Source of the DNA: Acidobacteriota bacterium
GTDB lineage: Bacteria; Acidobacteriota; Aminicenantia; UBA2199
Direction of reading: 5' to 3'
Assembly: GCA_025456175.1 (NCBI GenBank)
Contig: JALOLC010000027.1
Coordinates: 1-33,775, forward strand
DNA: 33,775 bases
Position 1 is the stretch's first letter, and the number at the start of each line of letters is the position of its first letter. Below are positions 1-7,005 of the stretch, piece by piece. The position numbers and the translations under genes are program-made. The notes under the pieces are model-generated. The model did no database searches and was not told where the DNA came from. It saw nothing but the letters and a program-made list of their open reading frames with translations.

Positions 1-20
1 CCTTGTGCTACCACTAGCCC

Positions 21-770
21 ATGGAAAAGGTGCTCGGCAATGCGCTGCGCAAGGAGCGGGAAGCGCGCGGCGTCTCGCTGGCCGACATCGCCCGCGAGAC
101 GCGCATCGGCACCCGCTTTCTTCAGGCCCTGGAAGAGGAGGATTTCGCGGCCTTTCCCGGAAACTTCTATGTTCATTATTACCTGAAGAGCTATCTGCAT
201 GCCTGCGGCGCGGATGAGACGGCTTTCTTCAATACCTACCAGCCCTACTTGACTTCCGCCCTCAAGGACGGCCTTGAGATCCCGCCCGACCGGTACATGC
301 ACAAGATGTCCTATCTCAAGTTCCGCAAGAGCCAGAAGATCCTCATGGCGATCGTGCTGCTGGCGCTGCTCGCCTTGCTGGCCTTTTTGCTTTTCGGCCC
401 GCCGCGGCTGCTGCGCAGGCTGACCGCCGCCGGCGCGCAGCACGCGGTCGCCATTCCGCCCTTCTCGGCCCACCTGTTCAGAACCGGCGCGGACCATTGC
501 CTGGACAAGGCGCCGCTCGTGGCGACGCTCGCCTTTGATTCCTCCTGCTGGGTGCGGCTGCTGCGCGGGTCCGACAAGATCGTGGAAAAGGTCTTTCAAA
601 AAGGGGACACGGTCTCGCTGCCCGGCTACCAGCTGACCCTGATCATCGAGAAGCCACAGGCGGTGCGCCTGAGCCTCAACGGCCGCGATGTCCCCTCACT
701 CCGCCGGGAGCCCGAGGCCGTCAAGCTGGTCGTCGACCCCGGCAACCTCCAGGAAATCCTGCAGCGCTGA
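21..770 (+). CDS. RodZ-like helix-turn-helix membrane protein
   Basis: This 249-residue protein has the RodZ layout. An N-terminal Cro/C1-type helix-turn-helix of the HTH_25 class covers about residues 5-75 (KEREARGVSLADIARETRIG, then the family's LEEEDFAAFPG motif). A basic stretch follows, then one membrane segment at about 107-126 (a run of L/A/I/V), and a C-terminal region at about 165-245 resembling the DUF4115 beta domain (SCWVRLLRGSDKIVEKVFQKG). RodZ proteins link the MreB cytoskeleton to the cell wall in rods; here the HTH would be cytoplasmic and the beta domain periplasmic. The ATG at 21 is the first good start, but only 20 bases lie upstream, so its ribosome-binding site and promoter cannot be judged. 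The gene is followed after 6 bases by the next one, so the two are probably co-transcribed. The fold and role are family knowledge; the rod-shape function here is inferred. Confidence 0.8.
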   Translation: MEKVLGNALRKEREARGVSLADIARETRIGTRFLQALEEEDFAAFPGNFYVHYYLKSYLHACGADETAFFNTYQPYLTSALKDGLEIPPDRYMHKMSYLKFRKSQKILMAIVLLALLALLAFLLFGPPRLLRRLTAAGAQHAVAIPPFSAHLFRTGADHCLDKAPLVATLAFDSSCWVRLLRGSDKIVEKVFQKGDTVSLPGYQLTLIIEKPQAVRLSLNGRDVPSLRREPEAVKLVVDPGNLQEILQR

Positions 771-776
771 ACGGGC

Positions 777-1796
777 ATGGTCTCCAAGAATCCTTTGGTC
801 CAGAAGATCGCCGAGGGCGCCTCCAGCGAGGACCTGCTGCGCTACCTGCTCGACAAGCAGCTGGCCTTCACCGACGAGGAATACCTGGAGAGCCTGGTCT
901 TCGTCCTGACCGATCCCCGGGCCGCCACGCGCGCCCATGAGCTGCTGGGATTGATCCCGCAGCCGACCAAGGAGCAGTATGTCCAAAAGAAGGAAGCCGA
1001 TCTCAAGGTGGTCGACTTCATTCTCCAAGAAGCCTTGGACGGTGGGTATTTCGGCACCCTGACCCTGATCATCCAAAATCAGGGCTACCCCGCCGATTTC
1101 ATCCTGCGCATCGCCGCCCAGGGCCGGGCCGCGGTCCTGGAGTCCATGCTGGAGAACCAGGTGCGCCTGATCGCCTTCCCGGAAATCATGGAAAGGATGG
1201 AGGTCAATCCCGACTGCAACGCCTACATTCGCGGCCGCATCATGGAACTGCGCGATTTTTACCTCCGGCCGCAGGCCGCGGCCATCCCCGAGACCGAGGT
1301 GATCGAAAACCTGGCCGCGATCGTGGCCGAGGAGAAGAAAAAGGACCCGCAGCTGGACGCGGACCAGGTCAAGCAGGAGGCGCTGACCGCCCTGCAGCGC
1401 ATCAACCGCTTGGGTGTTTCGGATCGCGTGCGCCTGGCCCTGACCGGCAACAAGACCGAGCGCCTGGTGCTGATCAAGGACCCCAACAAGCTGGTGCAGG
1501 TGGCCGTGCTCGAAAGCCCCAAGATGGCCGACGACGAGGCGCTCATCCATGTCCGCAACCTGAGCCTGCCGGGGGAGATCATCGCCAAGATCGCCGCCAA
1601 CCGCGACTGGACGAAGAACTATACCATCATCCTCGCCCTGGTGGAGAACCCCAAGACGCCGGTCAGCCGCGCCATCAGCTTCGTCAAGCAGCTGCATGAC
1701 CGTGACCTCAAGCGGCTGGCCAAGGACCGCAACGTCAGCCCCGTGATCCGCACCCTGACCGAGAACCTGGTGAAGCAGAAGGAAAAGGTCAAGTAG
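777..1796 (+). CDS. hypothetical protein, helical-repeat type
   Basis: This 339-residue protein has no signal peptide or membrane segment. It is rich in Leu, Ala, Ile and charged residues. Its latter half reads as repeated helical pairs, for example around NKLVQVAVLESPKMADDEAL and IIAKIAANRDWTKNYTIILA, each ending in a short Asn/Asp-Pro turn (VENPKTPVS, KDPNKLV). This resembles HEAT/DUF2336-type solenoids, but I cannot assign a named family. It starts 6 bases after the RodZ-like gene and has no convincing Shine-Dalgarno of its own, so translational coupling is likely. Its stop overlaps the 3' end of the opposite-strand phosphatase gene by 8 bases. A scaffold or envelope role linked to the RodZ-like protein would be inference from position only. 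Confidence 0.75.
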   Translation: MVSKNPLVQKIAEGASSEDLLRYLLDKQLAFTDEEYLESLVFVLTDPRAATRAHELLGLIPQPTKEQYVQKKEADLKVVDFILQEALDGGYFGTLTLIIQNQGYPADFILRIAAQGRAAVLESMLENQVRLIAFPEIMERMEVNPDCNAYIRGRIMELRDFYLRPQAAAIPETEVIENLAAIVAEEKKKDPQLDADQVKQEALTALQRINRLGVSDRVRLALTGNKTERLVLIKDPNKLVQVAVLESPKMADDEALIHVRNLSLPGEIIAKIAANRDWTKNYTIILALVENPKTPVSRAISFVKQLHDRDLKRLAKDRNVSPVIRTLTENLVKQKEKVK

Positions 1797-3093
1797 CCAA
1801 CAGGCGGTAGATCAGTTTCTTGACGTCGAAAATAGTTGCGGTGCCGCCGAGCAGGTCAGGGCGGCTGCAGCCGATGAAGGCGTTGTCCTGGCGGTGCATG
1901 CCGGTGAAGTGGCTCGTGCCGCTTTGGCATTCCTTTTCCATTCCCCCCTTGAGGTCGATCCCGGGCGCCGAGAGCAGCACCAGGTCGGGGGCATGCGCGG
2001 CCTGGCTGCCGCTGTACAGCTCCTCCTTGAGGAACACCCGGCGCACGGCCTTGCTGGAGCCGACTTCGTAGCCCGCGAACAGCTGCCCAAGCTCGGAGCG
2101 GACCCTCTCGTAATCGCCTGCCGACACGCCCCCCCTGGGGTATTTCCCCTGCCGGTGGACGTAAAGCCGCGACGGGTCGAGGGCGAAGGCCTTGGCGCGC
2201 GGGCTGATGGCGGTCAGCCCCTTGGCGTCGGAGTTCTCGCGGACGAAGAAGCCGTTCTTGGCAAGGACCTGGTTCAGATAGACTTCGCTGCGGATGGGGC
2301 CGAAGCCGTGGTCGGAGAGGGCGATCACCTCGACGTTGCCCATGGCTTCGGCGCGCTCTAGGAGACTGGCGGCCGCCTGGTCGACCTCCTGGAAAAAGGC
2401 GGCGAACTCGCCGTGGAGCGCGTGGCCGGGGTCGGCATAGGCGTCGTAGAGAAAGTGCTGCAGGCGGTCGGTCCCGGTCACGGTGAACATGAAAACGTCC
2501 CACTGCTCCCTTTCCCAGAGCATGGCCGCGACCTGGCGGCGCACCTTCAGGGCGCAGTGCAGGTCGGCCAGGAACTCGGCCTGGCGCTCGCGGCCCTTGC
2601 CGGCGTCGACATCGATCTGGTAGCCTGCCTGCCTGAGCCAGGGCAGGTAGCGCGCCGGGTAGACCGCCTTTTCCAGGTCGAGGGCCACGAACCCGGAGAT
2701 CAGCACTCCGGGGATGGGCCGGGCCGGGTACGTGGCGGGCAGGTTGATGATCACCGAGCGCAGGCCGCGCGCCCCCAGCTCGTCAAAGAACGGCTCGGCC
2801 TTCAGGTCACGGAAGTCGGGGAAGCGGTACTGGTAGGAGCCGGGGACAAGGTCGACGAAGCCGTATATCCCGTGCTCGCCGGCCTGGGTGCCGGTCATGA
2901 AGCTGGACCAGGAGACGGCCGAAATCTCGGGTATGGATGCCGCCAGCGGCGCCAGCGCTTCCGCGGCGAAGAACTCCCGCAGGCGCGGCAGGAGCGAAGG
3001 CCGCTTGGCGCTGCCGGCGATCATCCCGTAGGAGACGCCGTCCAGTCCGATGATCAGGACTTTTTTCCCGCCCTGGCGGCTGCGGGTCCTCAC
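1789..3093 (-). CDS. alkaline phosphatase superfamily phosphodiesterase/nucleotide pyrophosphatase-like
   Basis: This 434-residue protein is of the type I phosphodiesterase/nucleotide pyrophosphatase class of the alkaline phosphatase superfamily. The N-terminal VLIIGLDGVSYGMI supplies a metal-ligand Asp. The segment AVSWSSFMTGTQAGEHGIYG carries the nucleophile region and the conserved HGI. TGTDRLQHFLYDAY and ALSDHGFGPIRSEVYLNQVL supply the later Asp and His metal ligands. No Cys sits at the nucleophile site, so it is not a formylglycine sulfatase. No signal peptide is visible, so the enzyme is probably cytoplasmic. The start is a GTG with the weak GGAAG upstream. It is the last gene of the operon with ATP sulfurylase, APS kinase and the NusG-like gene. 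Hydrolysing a nucleotide by-product such as PAP, or a sulfated/phosphorylated lipid or sugar intermediate, is possible but only inferred. Confidence 0.8.
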   Translation of the reverse strand: MRTRSRQGGKKVLIIGLDGVSYGMIAGSAKRPSLLPRLREFFAAEALAPLAASIPEISAVSWSSFMTGTQAGEHGIYGFVDLVPGSYQYRFPDFRDLKAEPFFDELGARGLRSVIINLPATYPARPIPGVLISGFVALDLEKAVYPARYLPWLRQAGYQIDVDAGKGRERQAEFLADLHCALKVRRQVAAMLWEREQWDVFMFTVTGTDRLQHFLYDAYADPGHALHGEFAAFFQEVDQAAASLLERAEAMGNVEVIALSDHGFGPIRSEVYLNQVLAKNGFFVRENSDAKGLTAISPRAKAFALDPSRLYVHRQGKYPRGGVSAGDYERVRSELGQLFAGYEVGSSKAVRRVFLKEELYSGSQAAHAPDLVLLSAPGIDLKGGMEKECQSGTSHFTGMHRQDNAFIGCSRPDLLGGTATIFDVKKLIYRLLAT

Positions 3094-3138
3094 TTCCGTC
3101 TGGCAACGGCCGGGAGCGGCCGTAACGCGGGCTCCGCC

Positions 3139-4287
3139 TTACTCCACGAAGGGATGGCCATGCTTGAGTATCTCATCGGCGACCTCGCGGCGCATCATCG
3201 ACTCGGGCGGGACCTGCTTGCTGACCAGCTTCTCGCGGATGATCTTGCCGGCGAAGTCGATGTGGTCGCTCTGGGGGTGGGGGCAGGTCTTGTCGTTGGC
3301 GATGGAGTTGCATTTCTTGCAGAAGAAGAAGCTCATGAAGAACATGGGGATGATGCCCAGGTCGGGGAAGCTGTCGAAGATCTTCTGGGCGGCGAAGGGG
3401 TGGTAGTAGCTGCCAACGCCGGCGTGGTCGCGGCCGATGATGAAGTGCGAGCAGCCGAAGTTCTTGCGCACGATGGCGTGGAAGATGGCCTCCTTGGGGC
3501 CGGCGTAACGCATCTCGAACTGCAGGATGGACATGACCGTGTGTTCCTTGACGTAATACTCGTCGATCAGCGCCTTGTAGGAGTCGAGGATCACCTCGTC
3601 GGTGAAGTCGCCCGGCTTCTTCCTGCCGATCACCGGGTGGATGAACAGGCCGTCGACGATCGACTGCGCCGACTTCTGGACGTACTCGTGGCCGAGGTGC
3701 GCGACGTTGCGCGTCTGGAAGCCGACCACGGTGTTCCACTTCTTCTCCTTGAACAGCACGCGGGTCTCGCGCGGGGTCAGGTAGTAGGCGGGGAAACGGG
3801 TGATGGGCTCGCACAGGAGGTTGATGCTGCCGCCGACGAAGAACTCGCCGCCGGCCTTGATCTGCTGCACGCCGGGATGCTTCTCGTCCGTGGTGCCGAA
3901 GATGTTGCGCGCGTACTCCTCGAAGTCCCAGGCATAGATGTCCTCGACCTGCATGGAGGCGATCACGGCCTGCCCGGTCCTGAGGATGATGGTGTCGTTC
4001 TTGGCAAACTTCCTGGCTGCCGCGCGGTCGACGGGCAGGACGATGGGCAGGGTCCAGGCGTAGCCGCTGGCCAGCCGGCTGTTGTGGACCACCTCGCGAA
4101 AGTCCTCCTGATTCATGAAGCCCCGCAGGGGGGAAAAAACCCCGGTGGCGATGTTCTGTACCTCGATGGCCTTCTCCTCGTCGATTTCCAGGTTGAAGAA
4201 CCTGTCGCCGAACGAGAGGATGGCCTCGCGTTCCTTGGCCGACAGGACACGGTCGATCAGCTCGCCGCCGTGGGGTTTGACGATCAT
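3139..4287 (-). CDS. sat: sulfate adenylyltransferase (ATP sulfurylase)
   Basis: The protein makes adenylylsulfate (APS) and pyrophosphate from ATP and sulfate. Its 382 residues match the single-domain bacterial/archaeal Sat form. The active-site motif is FQTRNVAHLGHE, a variant of QxRNxxHxxH, followed by FIIGRDHAGVGSYY, which contacts the nucleotide. A C-terminal CKKCN...TCPH cluster is the zinc site known in several prokaryotic Sat proteins. No APS kinase domain is fused; that enzyme is the separate upstream gene. The ATG has AAGGAG about 7 bases upstream. The gap from the APS kinase stop is 10 bases, so the two are one transcription unit. No aprAB, dsr or cysH gene lies nearby. Together with the kinase, this suggests APS is used to make PAPS rather than to feed dissimilation, though reductase genes could lie elsewhere. 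Confidence 0.95.
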   Translation of the reverse strand: MIVKPHGGELIDRVLSAKEREAILSFGDRFFNLEIDEEKAIEVQNIATGVFSPLRGFMNQEDFREVVHNSRLASGYAWTLPIVLPVDRAAARKFAKNDTIILRTGQAVIASMQVEDIYAWDFEEYARNIFGTTDEKHPGVQQIKAGGEFFVGGSINLLCEPITRFPAYYLTPRETRVLFKEKKWNTVVGFQTRNVAHLGHEYVQKSAQSIVDGLFIHPVIGRKKPGDFTDEVILDSYKALIDEYYVKEHTVMSILQFEMRYAGPKEAIFHAIVRKNFGCSHFIIGRDHAGVGSYYHPFAAQKIFDSFPDLGIIPMFFMSFFFCKKCNSIANDKTCPHPQSDHIDFAGKIIREKLVSKQVPPESMMRREVADEILKHGHPFVE

Positions 4288-4297
4288 GGTGCTCTCC

Positions 4298-5023
4298 TTA
4301 ACTGATGTAGCCGAGCTTTCTCAGCTTTTCGCGTACCGCGTCCTCCTCGGACTGGGACAGGTCGCCGGCGGCGCTGTTCTGGGCCGCGTACTGGCTGAGG
4401 ATGTGGGTGACGAAGGTCGGCAGGTCCGGAAAGCTCTGGCCGGCCATGATCCTGACCAGGTCCCGGCGCAGGTAGTCGGGGATGGCGATGTCCCGGCTGC
4501 CGCCCAGGTAGCCCAACTCCTCCAGCTTGCCCAGGATCTTTTTCAGGGACTCGGCCTCGGTCTCCTTGTCCGACTCCACCACCAGCTCCGGGTGCTCCGG
4601 CTCCTCGAAGGGGTCGGAGACTCCGGTGAAGTTCTTGATCTCGCCGGCCATGGCCTTGCGGTACATGCCCTTGACGTCGCGCTCCATGCATTTCTCCAGC
4701 GAGCACTTGACGTAGACCTCGACATAGTTGCCGATCAGCTTGCGGTTCTCCTCGCGGATGCTGCGGTAGGGCGAGACGAACGCCGCCGTCGTCACGGCCC
4801 CGTGCTTGGTCAGCAGGGAGCAGACGAAGCCCACGCGGCGGATATTTTCATCCCGGTCCTCCTTGGAAAAGCCCAGTCCCTTGCTCAGGTACTTGCGGGT
4901 GACGTCGCCATCCAAGTCCTCGCTGATGATGCCGCGCCTCTTCAGCTCGGCGCTCAGCTTCAGGGCCAGCGTGGTCTTTCCCGAGCAGGGAAGCCCGGTG
5001 AACCAAACCGTTACTCCTTTCAT
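4298..5023 (-). CDS. cysC: adenylylsulfate kinase with C-terminal extension
   Basis: This enzyme phosphorylates APS at the 3' position to make PAPS, the universal sulfate donor. The Walker A is GLPCSGKTT (residues 10-18). Family signatures follow: FSKEDRDENIRRVGFV, FVSPYRSIREENR and EIKNFTGVSDPFEEP. The kinase domain normally ends near residue 175-200. This protein has 241 residues, and its last 60 or so (from about GSRDIAIPDYLRRDLV) form an extra charged, helical segment not part of the core kinase. The start is supported by AGGAG 7 bases before the ATG. The gene lies between the NusG-like gene (34 bases upstream) and sat (10 bases downstream). The extension might dock the kinase to Sat or another partner; that is untested inference. 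Confidence 0.93.
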   Translation of the reverse strand: MKGVTVWFTGLPCSGKTTLALKLSAELKRRGIISEDLDGDVTRKYLSKGLGFSKEDRDENIRRVGFVCSLLTKHGAVTTAAFVSPYRSIREENRKLIGNYVEVYVKCSLEKCMERDVKGMYRKAMAGEIKNFTGVSDPFEEPEHPELVVESDKETEAESLKKILGKLEELGYLGGSRDIAIPDYLRRDLVRIMAGQSFPDLPTFVTHILSQYAAQNSAAGDLSQSEEDAVREKLRKLGYIS

Positions 5024-5057
5024 GTGTTGCTCCTTCTATATGAGATGGTACGAATGG

Positions 5058-5576
5058 CTAGCGCTGGACGACCAGGTACTTCTTGGGCAGGATGAGCTTG
5101 CTGGAGAAGCGGACGTTGGTCAGCAGGATCATGGCCCGCTCGCGGTCGGGCAGCTCCTCCTGGAATATCCCCTCCCAGCCCTCGAAGTCGCCTTCGTCGA
5201 TCAGGATGCGGTCGCCCTGGTGGAAATGGTCCTCGCGCCGGCGCAGCACGACCACGCCGCCGTTCTCGCGCGACTTGATGTCCTGGACCTTATCGTCGGC
5301 GAGGGTCCAGAGGTACTCGTTGCAGCCGAGGAGCGATTTCACCCCGCGGGTGTAGCGCACCTTCTGGTAGAACTCCTGGATGTCGAAGCGGGCGAACAGG
5401 TAGCCGCTGAACAGCGGGGCGATGCGGTCGACCCTGACCCTGTCCTTCTTGACCTTCTTGTTGTAGACCGGCAGGTACACGTCGATGCCCAGCGGGCGCA
5501 GGTTCTTTTCAGCGTCGAATTCCTGCTTGGGCTTGCTGTTGACGATGAACCAATCGCTGCCGGGAATGTCTTTCAT
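5058..5576 (-). CDS. NusG-like (RfaH/UpxY-type) transcription antiterminator
   Basis: This 172-residue protein begins with a NusG N-terminal domain. WFIVNSKPKQEFDAEKNLRP is the start of the RNA polymerase-binding fold, followed by IDVYLPVYNKKVKKDRVRVD and LFSGYLFARFD, which are typical of specialised NusG paralogs such as RfaH, LoaP and UpxY. The C-terminal part (about 110-165) has a KOW-like beta segment (GDRILIDEGDFEGWEGIFQE). Specialised NusG proteins let polymerase read through long surface-polysaccharide or secondary-metabolite operons. Here the gene leads the PAPS operon, suggesting the downstream genes supply sulfate for a surface polymer (inference). A textbook promoter places the -10 only 6 bases before the ATG and no Shine-Dalgarno is visible, so the mRNA is probably leaderless. 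Confidence 0.85.
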   Translation of the reverse strand: MKDIPGSDWFIVNSKPKQEFDAEKNLRPLGIDVYLPVYNKKVKKDRVRVDRIAPLFSGYLFARFDIQEFYQKVRYTRGVKSLLGCNEYLWTLADDKVQDIKSRENGGVVVLRRREDHFHQGDRILIDEGDFEGWEGIFQEELPDRERAMILLTNVRFSSKLILPKKYLVVQR

Positions 5577-5582
5577 CAGGAA

Positions 5583-5611
5583 ATTTTAGAACAGATCGCC
5601 CGTTTTGTCAA
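5583..5611 (-). promoter_or_regulatory. sigma-70 promoter of the NusG/PAPS operon, leaderless
   Basis: On the minus strand TTGACA (5606-5611) is followed by a 17-base spacer and TAAAAT (5583-5588). Only 6 bases separate the -10 from the ATG at 5576, so the predicted transcription start falls on or next to the start codon. The hexamers and spacing are seen directly; promoter activity is inferred. Confidence 0.7.
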
Positions 5612-5665
5612 TGACCGGCCGGCGCCCCGCCGTCCCGCGGCTCCGGGCATTTTCGCCGCCAGATA

Positions 5666-5674
5666 TGCTATAAT
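5666..5674 (+). promoter_or_regulatory. extended -10 promoter for the membrane protein gene
   Basis: TGC immediately precedes a perfect TATAAT (5669-5674), an extended -10 element; no good -35 is visible. The predicted start near 5681 leaves an 11-base leader consisting essentially of AAGGAAATAAA before the ATG at 5692. The transcript therefore carries a short leader with a Shine-Dalgarno. Confidence 0.6.
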
Positions 5675-5691
5675 GCCCTCAAGGAAATAAA

Positions 5692-6330
5692 ATGACCCAG
5701 AATGAGAAAAACGGACCCGCTGCATCGCTCAGCGGCGCCCCGCAGGGCGATGAGATCCTGGACGAATACATCAGACCGTGGTGGCAGAACTCGAAGATCT
5801 GGCTGGGCGTCACGGTGCTGGTGATCGCGGCGGTCTTTGCCGTGGTCTACAAGAAGACCGTGCTGAACAAGGCGATCACCCCCGCCGAATTGAAGGCGGC
5901 CATCCAGCTGTTCGACATCTCCAGCCAGTGGAAGGTCACCGAGAAGGTCAGCGACGAGGATTTCCAGGGGATCATCCTGGCCCCCGAGGTCTCCTTCCGC
6001 CTGCGCAACGTCTCAAAAAAGGATTTGAGCTATGTCTTTTTGCTGGGGGTGTTCCGCTTCATGGACAGCGGCAAGGTGATCGGCGAAGGCTACCAAATGA
6101 CCCTGCGCACGCCCCTGCCTCCGGGAGGCGAGAGCGAGCGCATCACGCTCAACGCCGGCTTCGGCTACCGCGCCACCTCGGCGGCGGCCTTCGACAAGCA
6201 CAAGCAGGACTGGCGCAACTCCTTCTGCGAGGTGTTCGCCAAGTCGCACAACTCGGGATTGACGATGATCCGGACCTTCTATGTCAGCCGCCGGATCGAA
6301 GGCCAGGACCTTGAGGTCGAGATCCGCTAG
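5692..6330 (+). CDS. hypothetical membrane-anchored protein
   Basis: This 212-residue protein has a polar N-terminal tail, a single membrane segment at about 36-56 (IWLGVTVLVIAAVFAVVYKK) and a C-terminal domain of about 150 residues, probably periplasmic. That domain looks beta-rich and contains phrases such as SFRLRNVSKKDLSYVFLLGVF and RTPLPPGGESERITL, which recall proteins measuring or modifying small extracellular domains (FxLyD-like beta sandwiches). I do not recognise a named family. The ATG has AAGGA 6 bases upstream and an extended -10 promoter directly before it. It is transcribed alone, divergently from the NusG/PAPS operon, and ends 8 bases from the convergent tlpA-like gene. The function is unknown. 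Confidence 0.75.
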   Translation: MTQNEKNGPAASLSGAPQGDEILDEYIRPWWQNSKIWLGVTVLVIAAVFAVVYKKTVLNKAITPAELKAAIQLFDISSQWKVTEKVSDEDFQGIILAPEVSFRLRNVSKKDLSYVFLLGVFRFMDSGKVIGEGYQMTLRTPLPPGGESERITLNAGFGYRATSAAAFDKHKQDWRNSFCEVFAKSHNSGLTMIRTFYVSRRIEGQDLEVEIR

Positions 6331-6338
6331 GGCGGGGC

Positions 6339-6824
6339 TTATTTCAGCAAGTCGGCGATCTTGTCCTTGAGAGCGCTTCCCCGCAGCTGCGTTGCCGCGA
6401 TCTTCCCCTGGCGGTCGATGACATAGGTCGAAGGAATGAACTCGACCTGGTACTTCTCGGCGAGCTCGCCTCCCGCCTGGCGGTCGATGACATGGACCCA
6501 GTCCATCCCCTTGTCGGCAACGAACTTGCGGGCGGCGTCGAGGTCGCGGTCGAGGCTGACGCTGAGCAGGACGAACTTCCGATTCTTGAAGCTCCTCTGG
6601 ATGTCGATCAAGTTCGGCACCTCGGCGCGGCAGGGGGGGCACCAGGTGGCCCAGAAATCGAGCAGCACGACCTTGCCTTTCAGGCCGGAGAGGGTCAGCT
6701 TTGCCCCTGAAATATCGGTCACGGTGAAGTCGGGCGGTGTGCCACCCGCCTCATGCCCGCGGCAGGAAATTGCCGCCGCCAGGAGGAACACGGCTATCAG
6801 GATTGATGATTTTGCTTGTTTCAT
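6339..6824 (-). CDS. TlpA/ResA-family thioredoxin-like lipoprotein
   Basis: This is an exported thiol-disulfide oxidoreductase of the TlpA/ResA class, 161 residues. The N-terminus is a lipoprotein signal (MKQAKSSILIAVFLLAAAIS followed by Cys). The thioredoxin fold contains LLDFWATWCPPCRAEVPNL with the CPPC redox motif, and later IPSTYVIDRQGKI with the cis-Pro. It probably works on the periplasmic side of a membrane, reducing disulfides of cytochrome c precursors or cell-envelope proteins; no partner gene is adjacent. I chose the ATG at 6824 because the ATG 18 bases further upstream lies inside the -10 box. The -10 ends 6 bases before the chosen start, so the transcript is probably leaderless. 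The gene converges on the preceding plus-strand gene with an 8-base gap. Confidence 0.88.
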   Translation of the reverse strand: MKQAKSSILIAVFLLAAAISCRGHEAGGTPPDFTVTDISGAKLTLSGLKGKVVLLDFWATWCPPCRAEVPNLIDIQRSFKNRKFVLLSVSLDRDLDAARKFVADKGMDWVHVIDRQAGGELAEKYQVEFIPSTYVIDRQGKIAATQLRGSALKDKIADLLK

Positions 6825-6830
6825 GTCAAT

Positions 6831-6839
6831 ATTATACCA
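6831..6839 (-). promoter_or_regulatory. extended -10 promoter of the tlpA-like gene, leaderless
   Basis: The minus strand reads TGG followed by TATAAT (6831-6836), then ATTGAC and the ATG at 6824. A T-run lies at the -35 distance with no consensus hexamer. Initiation 7 bases downstream of the -10 would fall on the A of the ATG. Confidence 0.65.
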
Positions 6840-7005
6840 CAAAAGGTATGTTTAAAAAACTGCAAGGCCCCGTGGAACTGGCGGACGGTCAGTTGAATGA
6901 ATCGATCAGCGAGTTGGGGTTCTGTCCTTTTTTTTGGCCGCGGATTTGCCTTCTCCGCAGCGTTGAGCTAGACTGCTGCCCAGGAGCTCGGCAGGGGAGG
7001 TGAAA

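Noticed and set aside
2413-4305. Long plus-strand ORF of 630 codons opposite the phosphatase and sat genes
   Set aside because: It is a shadow of high-GC codon bias on the opposite strand: no domain, Asp/Val/Gly-rich low-complexity translation, and both opposite genes have clear family motifs.
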